A DNA stretch of 64,000 bases from CAVSUZ01 sp963791885 (GCA_963791885.1 CAWBUL010000006.1:124001-188000), one strand, 5' to 3'. Shown: positions 35,047 through 46,253, counted from the first letter of the stretch. Notes: generated from the sequence alone by a model not told the origin. Numbers and translations are program-made.

Positions 35047-35805
35047 AGTTCGCTTCGCGTGGGGAAGCCGGTACTGCTTGCCGAAATGCTCGACTAGGGC
35101 CTGCTGCGCCAGACGCAGCGCCGTACTGGCGCGGATCATGGCCGCCTGGGTCTTCAGGAACGGCTCCGACCGCTGGGTCTCCAGCAGCACCTGATTGGCA
35201 ATATCCGTCCAAAGCGCCAACGCCGCCTTGGGGGTCAAGGCAGGCTCGCCGTCGCGCAGCTTCGCGTTCTGTCTGTCGAGGAAACGCTGTCCGGCCTGCA
35301 TCCACGCTTGCAGGACGACGGCATTATGCTCCAGCCCGCAGCGCCGCACTGTCGCCCATGCGTACATGACACTCGCGTAGAGGCGTTCGATTTGCCAGAG
35401 ATCGGCGAAGCGCGGCCCTTCGGCCATGCGGCCGAGCATGTCGTCCATCTCGCTGATGCCGCGAAGCCAGCCGCTTGGATCGACGATCTTGCGCAAGGTC
35501 GCTTCAACCGTCTGGTTGCCGCGCTTGCCAGTCGGCAGTCCGATTGCGAGCGCCGCTGACATTGCCGCGGCCGCCGACCACAACTCGGCCACCGACTTGC
35601 TGACGCGCGACAGTTCGGCCGACGCGCCGGCCATATCGACGGACAGACCGGGCATGGCCGGCGGTGCGCCCGCGGTCATAGCTTGCAGCCCCTTGCTAAG
35701 GCCTTCGGCAAACATGGCACCGGCCTGGGTCTGGGCCTGAGCGAACGTCTCGGCCTGACTCTTCCAGAAGTCGAAGAACGTGCGGCCGAAATCGGGCGTG
35801 GTCAT
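35044..35805 (-). CDS. phaE: Class III PHA synthase subunit PhaE, prematurely ended by frameshift
   Basis: The 253-residue reading has the PhaE features FFDFWKSQAETFAQAQTQAG, ISEMDDMLGRMAEGPRFADL, WQIERLYASVMYAWATVRRC and AALALWTDIANQVLLETQRS, EPFLKTQAAMIRASTALRLA. PhaE has no catalytic residues; it binds PhaC and is needed for polymerisation in class III systems. The last residues (RLPHAKRT) are out of frame because of one extra base in a C4 run; the true C-terminus lies in the next frame. Its start overlaps the dehydrogenase stop by ATGA. Whether the shift is real decides if the synthase is complete. Confidence 0.85.
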   Translation of the reverse strand: MTTPDFGRTFFDFWKSQAETFAQAQTQAGAMFAEGLSKGLQAMTAGAPPAMPGLSVDMAGASAELSRVSKSVAELWSAAAAMSAALAIGLPTGKRGNQTVEATLRKIVDPSGWLRGISEMDDMLGRMAEGPRFADLWQIERLYASVMYAWATVRRCGLEHNAVVLQAWMQAGQRFLDRQNAKLRDGEPALTPKAALALWTDIANQVLLETQRSEPFLKTQAAMIRASTALRLAQQALVEHFGKQYRLPHAKRT

Positions 35806-36933
35806 GTCGCGAACTCGATAACCTGGCGGACAGCCTTGCCCTCGTGCAGCCGATCGAAGCCCTCGTTGATTTCGTCGAGCTTGAGCCGGCCGCTCATCAG
35901 CCGGTCAACGGGCAGGCGCCCCGCACGGTAGAGCGCGATGTAGCGAGGGATGTCGCGCGCGGGCACGCAGGTACCGATGTAGCTGCCCTTCACCGTGCGT
36001 TCCTCGGCCACGAGTTGCACCAGCGGCAGCGGCATCGCCGCATCGGGCGGTGGTAGCCCGGCCGTCACCGTGGTGCCACCGCGCCGCGTGATCTTGTAGG
36101 CGAGCTCCATCGCGCGCACGGCGCCGGCCATCTCGAAGGCGAAATCGACACCGCCGCCGGCGATCTGCTTCACTTGCTCGGCCGCGTCCGGGTCGCGCGC
36201 GTTGACGGTGTGTGTGGCGCCGATCTGGCGGGCGAGGCCGAGCTTCTCGTCCGAGAGGTCGATCGCGATCACCTGCCGCGCGCCGGATGCCACCGCGCCG
36301 AGGACAGAGGAGAGGCCGACGCCCCCGAGGCCGATTACTGCCGCTGTCTGCCCCGGCCGCATCGCAGCGGTGTTTACCACGGCGCCCACACCGGTCAGCA
36401 CGGCACAGCCGAACAGCGCCGCCTCGTCGAGCGGCAGTTCAGGATCGATCTTCACTACGCTCCGCCGAGACACCACGGCGTGGTCGGCGAAGCCGGAGAC
36501 GCCAAGGTGGTGATTGACCACCGCACCGTCGCAATGCAGCCGGCGCGCACCTGATAGCAGCGTGCCCGCGCCGTTGGCCACGGCACCCGGCTCGCACAGC
36601 GCGGGCCGCCCCTCAGCGCAGGGCAGACAATGGCCGCAACTGGGCATGAACACCATGACGACATGATCGCCCGGCTGAAGGTCGGTGACGTCCTCACCGA
36701 CCTCCTCGACGATACCGGCGGAACTCGTGGCCGAGCGCCATCGGCATTGGGCGCGGGCGGTCGCCGTTGATGACCGAGAGATCGGAATGACACAGGCCCG
36801 CGGCGGCGATGCGCACCAGCACTTCACCTCGTCCCGGCGGATCGAGTTCGATCTCGGCGATGCGAAGCGGCTTGCTGACGGCGTAAGGCGCCGCGGCGCC
36901 CATACGATCGAGGACGGCGGCCCTGATCTTCAT
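35802..36933 (-). pseudogene. Zinc-dependent alcohol dehydrogenase, frameshifted
   Basis: The first frame from 36933 gives MKIRAAVLDRMGAAAPYAVS, GEVLVRIAAAGLCHSDLSVI (catalytic zinc Cys), PRPMPMALGHE (zinc His/Glu). At about 36720 one extra base shifts the reading; the next frame continues AGIVEEVGEDVTDLQPGDHV, the structural zinc cysteines CGHCLPCAEGRPALCE, the coenzyme motif AAVIGLGGVGLSSVLGAVAS and a normal end. Merged, it is a class III/benzyl-alcohol-type MDR dehydrogenase of about 376 residues. Only 15 bp separate it from the TPP enzyme gene. Since everything else is conserved, the lesion is recent or an assembly error. Confidence 0.85.
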
Positions 36934-36948
36934 GTTCGCCCCTTTTGC

Positions 36949-38601
36949 TCAGGCCGGTTCCAGCGTCGAGAAGCGGGCGCGCAATTCATCGACCAGAACG
37001 CGGTTGTTCTCCGAATAGTCGATCGGCGTCGCGATCAGATGCACACCGCCGCCGGCGAAGGCGGCCTCCAACGCGGGAATGAGGCCGGCCGTACTGATGA
37101 TGCGCGTGCCCTTGGCGCCGTAGCTCTCGGCATAGCGGACGAAGTCCGGATTGCCGTAGGTCAGGCCGAAATCCGGGAAATGATCGAGCGACTGCTTCCA
37201 GCGGATCATGCCGTAGGCGCCGTCGTCCAGGATCAGCACGACCAGGTTCAGCTTCAGACGAACCGCCGTCTCCAACTCCTGGCTGTTCATCATGAAGCCG
37301 CCGTCGCCGCACACCGCCATCACGCGCCGATCGGGATAGAGCATTGCGGCCATCATCGCCGACGGCAGTCCCGCGCCCATCGTCGCCAGCGCGTTGTCCA
37401 GCAGCAGCGTGTTCGCCACATAGGTGCGATAGTTGCGGGCGAACCAAATTTTGTACATCCCGTTGTCGAGCGCGACGATGCCGTCTTCTGGGATCACTTG
37501 GCGGACATCGTGCACAAGGCGCTGCGGTGTCGGCGGCCAGCGGTCTTCGGTCGCGCGATCGGTGACGTGATTGAGAATGTCCTCGCGCAGCGGAAGCAGC
37601 GCGCCCGCGTGATGCAGCCGCCCCTCGACACGGTCGGCCAGCAGTTCGAGGCTCGGGCCGACATCGCCGACCACTTCGGCATGCGGGAAATAGACCTGCT
37701 CGACATGCGCCGGGGTGTAGCTGACATGGATCGCCTTCGGCCCCTCCGGTCCCATGATGAAGGGGGGCTTCTCGATGGTGTCGTGACCGATGGCGATGAT
37801 CAGGTCAGCAGCATCGATCGCCTCATGCACGTAGTCGCGCTCGGAGAGCGCAGTGGTGCCCATGTAGAGCTGGCTGCCACCAGCAACCGTGCCCTTGCCC
37901 ATCTGGGTCGTGAAGAAAGGTATCTTCAGGCGGCGGACGAACCCGGTGATCCCGGCCGTGCTGCGCGGACGGGACGCCGCGGCACCGAGCATGATCAGCG
38001 GACGTTTTGCCTCCATGATCATTTCTGCGGCGCGATCCAGTGCGGCGCGATGCGCGACGGGGATCTCGACCGGGTGCGGACGGACCATCGGCACATCGGC
38101 GCCTTCCTCGCCCGCCACGTCTTCCGGCAGCTCCAGCAGCACCGGACCCGGGCGCTCTTCCGTGGCAATGCGAAAGGCATCGCGCACCAGCGTCGGGATT
38201 GTGCCGGTGCTGACGATCTGTCGCGACAACTTGGTGATCGGGCGGAAGGCGCTGACCACGTCAACGACCTGAAAGCGCGCCTGCCGCGAGGCCATGATTC
38301 CCTTCTGGCCGGTGATCATCACCATCGGCATCGCGCCGAGATGGGCATAGGCCGCGCCGGTCGTGAAATTCAAAGCTCCCGGACCGAGGGTCGCGATGCA
38401 GACGCCGGGGCGGCCGGTCAGGCGCCCATGCGTCGCAGCCATGAAGGCCGCAGCTTGCTCGTGGCGCGTCAGGACCAGCTTGATCGAGGACTGGCGCAAA
38501 CTTTCCACGACATCGAGGTTCTCTTCGCCAGGCACACCGAACATGCGGTCAACGCCTTCGTTTTCCAGTGCGGCAACGAGCAAGTCAGAGCCTTTGGGCA
38601 T
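36949..38601 (-). CDS. TPP-dependent acetolactate synthase-like enzyme
   Basis: The 550-residue protein has the catalytic glutamate in LTRHEQAAAFMAATHGRLTG, PGVCIATLGPGALNFTTGAA, a middle domain (AAEMIMEAKRPLIMLGAAAS) and the TPP motif VMAVCGDGGFMMNSQELETA, VRLKLNLVVLILDDGAYGMI. It matches the catabolic, FAD-independent acetolactate synthase (AlsS) group in length and motifs, but related decarboxylases and carboligases share them. It is the first gene of the PHA operon (15 bp to the dehydrogenase), an uncommon partner that may mean a different substrate, for example a 2-keto acid. Confidence 0.85.
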   Translation of the reverse strand: MPKGSDLLVAALENEGVDRMFGVPGEENLDVVESLRQSSIKLVLTRHEQAAAFMAATHGRLTGRPGVCIATLGPGALNFTTGAAYAHLGAMPMVMITGQKGIMASRQARFQVVDVVSAFRPITKLSRQIVSTGTIPTLVRDAFRIATEERPGPVLLELPEDVAGEEGADVPMVRPHPVEIPVAHRAALDRAAEMIMEAKRPLIMLGAAASRPRSTAGITGFVRRLKIPFFTTQMGKGTVAGGSQLYMGTTALSERDYVHEAIDAADLIIAIGHDTIEKPPFIMGPEGPKAIHVSYTPAHVEQVYFPHAEVVGDVGPSLELLADRVEGRLHHAGALLPLREDILNHVTDRATEDRWPPTPQRLVHDVRQVIPEDGIVALDNGMYKIWFARNYRTYVANTLLLDNALATMGAGLPSAMMAAMLYPDRRVMAVCGDGGFMMNSQELETAVRLKLNLVVLILDDGAYGMIRWKQSLDHFPDFGLTYGNPDFVRYAESYGAKGTRIISTAGLIPALEAAFAGGGVHLIATPIDYSENNRVLVDELRARFSTLEPA

Positions 38602-38855
38602 ATCCGTTTTCTTTCTCGGGCGCTTTCTTATGAATCGAGACTACGAAGGCTATGCTCTTTGGACGCAGTGCAACAACTTTACGCCGCTGCGGCGCTGTCG
38701 GGCGGCAGCCGACGCCCGGAGATAGGCAATCAGCGCCCTGACGGCAACCGATTGCTGCAACCATGCCACCAAGCCGACGATAATCAGCTCGAGGACATTG
38801 GCACGATGTCATTTCGTTCTTGCAATCAAGCCGCCGCTAAGACTCCACCGATCCG
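38602..38855. other. Promoter side of the PHA operon
   Basis: No gene was recognised. The stretch lies between the operon start (38601) and the stump of an MFS gene. No operator or clear promoter could be picked out by eye. Confidence 0.3.
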
Positions 38856-39084
38856 CTGGCATCGTGCTGCAATGATAAATGATGAGTGTCAAAAAAAGCC
38901 CAGCCACGCCCGCAAACGCAAGCCGGTAATCCGGCACTGCCTGGTCAGCCACGTCGAGACCAGCGGCGTGAAACCGCCGAAAAGCGTGGTCGCCAGCGAA
39001 TAGCCCGATAAGAACCGGCACTGCGCACCGCCGCCAGGCACAAGCCTAGTCACCGCCACCACCACCGCACCGTTGTAGCTAGCC
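38856..39084 (-). pseudogene. MHS-type MFS transporter, C-terminal stump with frameshift
   Basis: Minus-strand text YNGAVVVAVTRLVPGGGAQC, GYSLATTLFGGFTPLVSTWL is the penultimate helix region of the ProP/citrate MHS group of the MFS. One base later in register, VPDYRLAFAGVAGLFLTLII completes the last helix. The other ten or so helices are absent. It lies between the PHA operon and the isocitrate dehydrogenase. Confidence 0.6.
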
Positions 39085-39158
39085 TATCACACACAGAACG
39101 GCAACGGCCTTCGACCTGGACTTCGCCGTGCCGGGGCATTGCTTCCTCCCTCTCGGGG

Positions 39159-40199
39159 TTAGCCGGCAAGTCGCCGAACGATCGCTTCGGTGAACTGCTT
39201 CGTGGCCGCGCTGCCGCCGAGATCGCCGGTGCGCACCTTGTCGGTGTTCAGTACCGCATCGATGGCGGTTTCTAGCCGCGTCCGCTCGGCCCCAAAGCCG
39301 GCGTGCTCCAGCATCAGCGCCGCCGCGAGCAGCACCGAGGTGGGATTGGCGATACCCTTGCCGGCAATGTCGGGCGCCGAGCCATGCACCGCCTCGAAGA
39401 TCGCGGCATGCATCCCGATATTGGCGCCGGGCGCCATCCCCAGCCCCCCCACCAAGCCTGCGGCCAGATCCGACAGGATATCGCCGAACAAGTTGGTCGT
39501 GACGATGACGTCGAACTGCCAGGGGTTGATCACCAACTGCATCGCGCAAGCATCGACAATTCGGTCGTCGCAAGCGACGCGACCTTCGTAGCGCTTGGCG
39601 ACCGCGCGGCCCTCTTCCAGGAACACGCCGGTCAGCGCCTTCAGCACGTTCGCCTTGTGAACGATCGTCACCTTCTTGCGGCCGGCTCGCAGCGCATACT
39701 CGAAGGCAAACTCGACGATGCGCCGCGCACCGTCACGCGTGTTCACGCCGGACGAGATCGCAACCGCGTGTGGATCGTCGCCAACCGCGATGTAGTGCTC
39801 GAAAGCGACATAAAGCCCCTCGAGATTCTCCCGCAAGATGACGAGATCGATATTCTCGTAGCGTCCGCCAGGGATCAGTGTCTTGGTCGGGCGCAGATTG
39901 GCGTAGAGACTGAATTCCTCGCGCAACCGCACGTTGACCGAACGGAAGCCGCCGCCGACCGGCGTTGTCAGCGGCCCCTTGAGGGCGAGCTTGGTATGCC
40001 GGATGCTGTCGAGCGTCGCCTTTGGCAGCGGATCGCCGCTCGCCTCGATGGCGGCAAGACCGCCCTGCTGGACGTCCCAGGCGAAGGGGCGTCCGAGCGC
40101 ATCCAACACCTCAACGACCGAACCGGTCACTTCCGGACCGATGCCGTCACCGGGGATAAGAGTCGCGGGAATCTGCCCTCGCTGGGTTGTTGCGCTCAC
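39159..40199 (-). CDS. NAD-type isocitrate dehydrogenase (decarboxylating dehydrogenase family)
   Basis: The 346-residue protein has ATLIPGDGIGPEVTGSVVEV, the substrate-binding RSVNVRLREEFSLYANLRPT, the LRENLEGLYVAFEH segment, KVTIVHKANVLKALTGVFLE and DVIVTTNLFGDILSDLAAGL, VGGLGMAPGANIG with the metal aspartates. The short length and sequence match bacterial NAD-dependent isocitrate dehydrogenases closer to IPMDH/homoisocitrate enzymes than to the classical NADP Icd; homoisocitrate or tartrate dehydrogenase specificity cannot be excluded. Divergent placement to acnA supports the TCA-cycle reading (isocitrate to 2-oxoglutarate). Confidence 0.85.
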   Translation of the reverse strand: MSATTQRGQIPATLIPGDGIGPEVTGSVVEVLDALGRPFAWDVQQGGLAAIEASGDPLPKATLDSIRHTKLALKGPLTTPVGGGFRSVNVRLREEFSLYANLRPTKTLIPGGRYENIDLVILRENLEGLYVAFEHYIAVGDDPHAVAISSGVNTRDGARRIVEFAFEYALRAGRKKVTIVHKANVLKALTGVFLEEGRAVAKRYEGRVACDDRIVDACAMQLVINPWQFDVIVTTNLFGDILSDLAAGLVGGLGMAPGANIGMHAAIFEAVHGSAPDIAGKGIANPTSVLLAAALMLEHAGFGAERTRLETAIDAVLNTDKVRTGDLGGSAATKQFTEAIVRRLAG

Positions 40200-40621
40200 A
40201 GTGGTAACCTTCTCGTCGATGCGGCCAAGGAACTAAGCGGGTTATCAGCGCACGCCGTGGCCCGGCAGACAAGACAGATTGCGTATGCTGGCGCCGCGCA
40301 GATAGAACATGTCGCCGGACCGCTCCCATTCCAGTGCGCCGCAAAGCCAGCCTTTGATACGGGGCGCCGTCCGCGACCAGGTCCCGCACCCGCGCCTCCA
40401 GTTCCGCGAGGTCGAAGGCTTGGAGAGGGAATCCTTGGCGCCCAGATCGAGAATTGTGGACGTTCCCGCCGGCTAGCAAGGGAAGCCGTGACAGGCTACG
40501 CCAGTAGCCTAACCGGCGCTGGTTGGTCCGGCACTGGCCACTTGATCCACGAGAGCAGGACGGGTCTCATGATTGGTGGGCAGCCGTCCCCTAATCAGGA
40601 ATGAGCGCTGGAGGACATATC
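40200..40621. other. Divergent control region of isocitrate dehydrogenase and acnA
   Basis: The region between the two divergent TCA genes should hold both promoters. A minus-strand stretch near 40250-40480 gives half-convincing protein text in two frames (FDLAELEARVRDLVADGAPY; GALEWERSGDMFYLRGASIR), suggesting a decayed short gene. GGAGG lies ahead of the acnA start. Confidence 0.35.
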
Positions 40622-41182
40622 ATGAAATCGATTGGTCAGGACAGCCTGAAAACTCGCCGGACGCTGACCGTTGATGGGAAGGAGTATGATTATTTCTCTA
40701 TCCCCGAGGCGGCGAAGACGCTGGGCGATGCGTCGCGGCTGCCGGTAAGCCTGAAGGTCCTGCTCGAGAACGTGCTGCGTTTCGAGGACGGCACCTCGTA
40801 TCACGTGAAGGACGCGCAGGCTGTCGTCGATTGGTTGAGGGACGCGAAGAGCGCCGCCGAAGTGCCGTTCAAGCCTTCGCGCATCCTGATGCAGGATTTC
40901 ACCGGCGTGCCCGCCGTCGTCGATCTCGCGGCGATGCGCGACGGCATTCTCCGCCTCGGCGGCGAGGCGGAGAAGGTGAACCCGCTGGTGCCGGTCGATC
41001 TCGTCATCGACCACTCGGTGATGGTCGATCACTTCGGCACGCCGCAGGCACTGCGAGAGAACGTGGGGGTTGAGTTCGAGCGCAACGGCGAGCGCTATAC
41101 CTTCCTGCGCTGGGGCCAGACCGCGTTCGACAATTTCCGCGTCGTTCCCCCCGGCACCGGCATCTGCCACCAGGTGAACCTA
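40622..41182 (+). pseudogene. acnA: Aconitate hydratase, N-terminal part (split by IS630)
   Basis: The first 187 codons of AcnA: MKSIGQDSLKTRRTLTVDGK, PVSLKVLLENVLRFEDG, SRILMQDFTGVPAVVDLAAM, VDLVIDHSVMVDHFGT, FLRWGQTAFDNFRVVPPGTG, ICHQVNL. After CTA (41180-41182) the IS630 element begins and supplies an early stop. The 3' part resumes at 42323 with GAATAT, in the same frame once the element and one TA copy are removed, giving N-L-E-Y-L-A-Q. Without precise excision no full-length enzyme can be made. Confidence 0.95.
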
Positions 41183-42320
41183 GTGCTCTGACGCATTCTA
41201 TCAATTCACAACATGCGGTTGCCATGCAATTCTGTGAGCATGGCACAGACAGTATGCGTGTTGTTGAGCGCGGCAGACAGGAAGCGGCTTAAGGCAATAG
41301 CATCGGATCGCAACCGAGCGGGCAAATACATCGAGCGAGCCCAAGTCGTTCTGGCCTCGGCCAGTGGTCGGCCGGTGCAACATGTGGCGAAAGAGATCAG
41401 CGTCAGCCGCCCCATGGTCTGGCGCTGGCAGCAGCGTTTTGCCGAGGAAGGTCCCGACGGGTTGCTGCGTGACAAGACGCGCAAGCCCGGCAAACGACCG
41501 ATCCCGGCCGATAAAGTGGCGCACGTCGTGGCGCTCACGTGTGGCGAGCCGCCCCCTGGGACCACGTATTGGACCGGGCGAGCCATGGCAAACGCCACCG
41601 CCATGTCTCTGCGCTCGGTGCAGCGCATCTGGGCGGCGCACCAACTCCAGCCGCACCGCGTGCGCAGCTTCAAGCGCTCGCGTGATCCGCAGTTCGCTGA
41701 GAAAATGGCGGATATCATCGGCCTTTATCTCGATCCGCCCGCCCATGCGGTGGTGCTGTCGATCGACGAAAAGAGCCAAATCCAGGCGCTCGACCGTACC
41801 CAGCCTGGACTGCCGCTGAAACCCGGCCGCTGCGGCACCATGACCCACGACTACAAACGCCATGGAACGACGACGTTGTTCGCCGCATTGAACGTGCTGA
41901 AGGGTACGGTGATCGGTCGCTGCATGCAGCGACACCGGCACGAGGAGTTCATCCGCTTCCTCAATGCCGTCGAACGCGAGGTGCCGTCCGGCAAGTTGGT
42001 CCATGCGGTCGTCGACAACTACGCCACCCACCGGCACCGAAAGGTACAGGCCTGGCTGGCACGCCATGACCGATGGACCTTCCACTTCACGCCAACCTCC
42101 GGGTCATGGCTGAACGCGGTGGAGACCTTCTTCTCCGCTCTTACCCGACAACGCATCCGGCGCGGCAGCTTCCACTCCCTCGTCAGCCTGCAGGCTGCCA
42201 TTAAGACTTACCTCGCTGAGCGAAATGCAGAACCACGCCCATTCGTCTGGACCGCAGCCACCGCCTCAATCCTTGCCAAGCTCGAAAGATTGCCTGCATC
42301 GTCCGTATGAGTCAGAGCAC
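41183..42320 (+). mobile_element. IS630-family insertion sequence inside acnA
   Basis: The 1138-bp element is bounded by GTGCTCTGAC at the left and its exact complement GTCAGAGCAC at the right. TA is duplicated on both sides (41181-41182 and 42321-42322), the hallmark of IS630/Tc1-type insertion. It holds a single uninterrupted transposase gene. Perfect ends, perfect duplication and an intact gene suggest a recent, possibly still active insertion. Confidence 0.93.
41240..42310 (+). CDS. IS630-family DDE transposase
   Basis: From ATG 41240 (an upstream ATG at 41213 is possible) the 356-residue protein has an N-terminal helix-turn-helix region (KYIERAQVVLASASGRPVQH, VAKEISVSRPMVWRWQQRFA) and the catalytic core: first Asp in AVVLSIDEKSQIQALDRTQP, second in KLVHAVVDNYATHRHRKVQA, the third acidic residue in TSGSWLNAVETFFSALTRQR. 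It cuts and pastes the element at TA sites. It is a different subfamily from the two-frame IS630 at 11221. Confidence 0.93.
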   Translation: MAQTVCVLLSAADRKRLKAIASDRNRAGKYIERAQVVLASASGRPVQHVAKEISVSRPMVWRWQQRFAEEGPDGLLRDKTRKPGKRPIPADKVAHVVALTCGEPPPGTTYWTGRAMANATAMSLRSVQRIWAAHQLQPHRVRSFKRSRDPQFAEKMADIIGLYLDPPAHAVVLSIDEKSQIQALDRTQPGLPLKPGRCGTMTHDYKRHGTTTLFAALNVLKGTVIGRCMQRHRHEEFIRFLNAVEREVPSGKLVHAVVDNYATHRHRKVQAWLARHDRWTFHFTPTSGSWLNAVETFFSALTRQRIRRGSFHSLVSLQAAIKTYLAERNAEPRPFVWTAATASILAKLERLPASSV

Positions 42321-42322
42321 TA

Positions 42323-44467
<2,145 letters not shown>

Positions 44468-44546
44468 GGAGACTCTGAAGAATCCCATCTCGACACGGTC
44501 AGGGAGCAGCCTGTAGTTGAGTGGCATTGATTACATTCGGATCGAC

Positions 44547-44753
44547 ATACAGCGCCTCCTCCACCCCGGGATCCGAGAGATTGAACCACAGCTGCAGGAA
44601 GTAGATGCGCAACATGCGTTCCAGTCCCACCGGTGGCATCTGTTGGAGCAGCACGAGCTTGGAACCGAGATATTTGCCACCGTCAACGAGCATCTTCAGA
44701 GTCTGGGTCTGAAGGTGGGCACCGGCACGATCGTGGACGCGACCATCATCAGC
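44547..44753. pseudogene. Two IS5-type transposase fragments in opposite orientation
   Basis: On the minus strand 44639-44547 reads MPPVGLERMLRIYFLQLWFN, LSDPGVEEALYVD, the N-terminus of an IS5/IS1194-type transposase. On the plus strand 44631-44753 reads HLLEQHELGTEIFATVNEHL, QSLGLKVGTGTIVDATIIS, the following section of the same family. They meet near 44635, so an internal inversion or two nested insertions rearranged the element. Neither is functional. Confidence 0.7.
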
Positions 44754-44756
44754 GGA

Positions 44757-44932
44757 CGAACTTCGGAACCTCCTGCACGCTAATTATCGCTTCCGCCACA
44801 CCTCACCAGCCACCGTTCGTCGCCGTCGCTTCCTTCAAGCAAGCCGTATCGCCCTCCGCGTGATGGCCTCGTCATGAGCAGCACAATGGAAAAAGGCCTG
44901 GCCTTGCAGTCGGCGCAAGATCTGACGGAACC
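44757..44932 (+). repeat. Right end of an IS6-family element, partial copy
   Basis: This segment nearly duplicates 48153-48329, the end of the complete IS6 copy: the last transposase residues ELRNLLHANYRFRHTSPATV, RRRRFLQASRIALRVMASS and the terminus CTGACGGAACC. Its 5' portion is missing and is replaced by the IS5 debris. It is in the same orientation as the complete copy, with pyrophosphatase and a hydrolase gene in between. Confidence 0.85.
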
Positions 44933-45513
44933 GATAGGAACGACTGCGCCTGACGGGAGGACTTGAAGCGTTGCATCTGCCGCTCTCGTCGGCGTGTGGG
45001 TCGATGCGAGTTCTCAGCACGATTGTTGAGGTAGCGGCTTTGTCGATGCTCGACATTGGGCAGCAGACGTCGCTGCGCCACGCCATAGCTTCTCAGCTTG
45101 TCGGTGATGATCACTCGTGGCACGTACTGCAGGCCCTTCAGCAAACGCTTGAAGAACCGCTCGGCGGCTTTCCCGTTACGCCGCTCCTGGACCAGAATAT
45201 CGAGAACGACACCATCCTGATCCACGGCACGCCACAGATAATGCTGAACGGCCTGGATCCGGATGAATACCTCGTCGAGGTGCCACTTGTCGCCTGGCCG
45301 GGGACGCCGGCGCCGCAGACGATCAGCAAAGCTCTCGCCGAATTTCTGGCACCAGCGTCGCACCGTCTCATAGGAAACGACGACGCCGCGCTCAGCCAAA
45401 AGCAACTCAACGTCCCGTAGGCTGAGGCTGAACACATGATACAGCCATACCGCATGGCTGATGATTGCCGCAGGGAAGCGATGGCGGTAGTGGGGGTCAG
45501 GTGGCGACTTCAT
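44872..45513 (-). pseudogene. IS6-family transposase, second subtype, 3' truncated
   Basis: From ATG 45513: MKSPPDPHYRHRFPAAIISH, LSLRDVELLLAERGVVVSYE, the catalytic aspartate in GDKWHLDEVFIRIQAVQHYL, the second in RVIITDKLRSYGVAQRRLLP, and the glutamate in NNRAENSHRPTRRRERQMQR. The C-terminal 25 or so residues are replaced at 44932 by the end of the other IS6 element, so the frame runs on with foreign residues to 44872. The DDE triad is intact but the element has lost one terminus. Confidence 0.8.
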
Positions 45514-45722
45514 GCTGCCAGTCTCGCCCGCTCTCGCTCCGGGCGCCAACCAAGGTTACCGTGACAATGCCTGCTCAAGGGTTGGATTGTCTTGTACGTC
45601 CATTCACGCAGCTGGTCCCGTTCTCTACTGTGCGGTGACGCAACTCTACCGAGCGCCAGAAAGGCGTGGAGGAATTTATCGCGTCGGGCCTGCATCCGCT
45701 GGGATCCCAAGTTTCAGCCAAC

Positions 45723-46253
45723 TCACGAATGTCTCCCCCGTTCGATCGCTTCCCTGATCAATTGCCGAGCCTCCGCCGCATCTCCCCACCCAGCAATCTT
45801 GACCCATTTGCCTGGCTCCAGGTCTTTATAATGCTCGAAGAAGTGCCGGATCTGCTCGAGAGTAATCTCTGGCAGGTCGGTGTAATTCATGACGTGCAGA
45901 TAGCGCTTCGTCAGCTTGGGAGACGGAACCGCTATGATCTTCTCATCACCGCCCCCATCGTCCTCCATTTTCAACACGCCAACTGGTCTGACGTTGATCA
46001 CCGCGCCGGGCACGATCGGGCGGGTGTTGGCGACCAGCACATCGATCGGATCGCCATCAGCCGCAAGTGTATGCGGAACGAAACCATAGTTGCCGGGATA
46101 GCGCATTGGTGTATGCAGAAAGCGGTCGACGAACAACGTACCGGCCGCCTTGTTCATTTCGTACTTTATGGGTTCGCCGCCGATCCCAACTTCAACGACG
46201 ACGTTGACTTCCTCCGGGGGATTGGCGCCGATCGGAATGGCATCAAGGTTCAT
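45723..46253 (-). CDS. ppa: Inorganic pyrophosphatase, family I
   Basis: The 176-residue enzyme shows MNLDAIPIGANPPEEVNVVV, KYEMNKAAGTLFVDRFLHTP, MRYPGNYGFVPHTLAADGDP and the signature DGDPIDVLV with the metal-binding aspartates, then NVRPVGVLKMEDDGGGDEKI, FEHYKDLEPGKWVKIAGWG. It hydrolyses cytosolic pyrophosphate and is normally essential. The ATG at 46253 fits the family start. It lies inside the interval between two same-orientation IS6 ends, so it may be a mobile extra copy; no other ppa is in the window. Confidence 0.95.
   Translation of the reverse strand: MNLDAIPIGANPPEEVNVVVEVGIGGEPIKYEMNKAAGTLFVDRFLHTPMRYPGNYGFVPHTLAADGDPIDVLVANTRPIVPGAVINVRPVGVLKMEDDGGGDEKIIAVPSPKLTKRYLHVMNYTDLPEITLEQIRHFFEHYKDLEPGKWVKIAGWGDAAEARQLIREAIERGRHS

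Noticed and set aside
36685..39003. A 772-residue open frame on the plus strand
   Set aside because: It runs antisense to the TPP enzyme and dehydrogenase, with shadow composition and no domain text.
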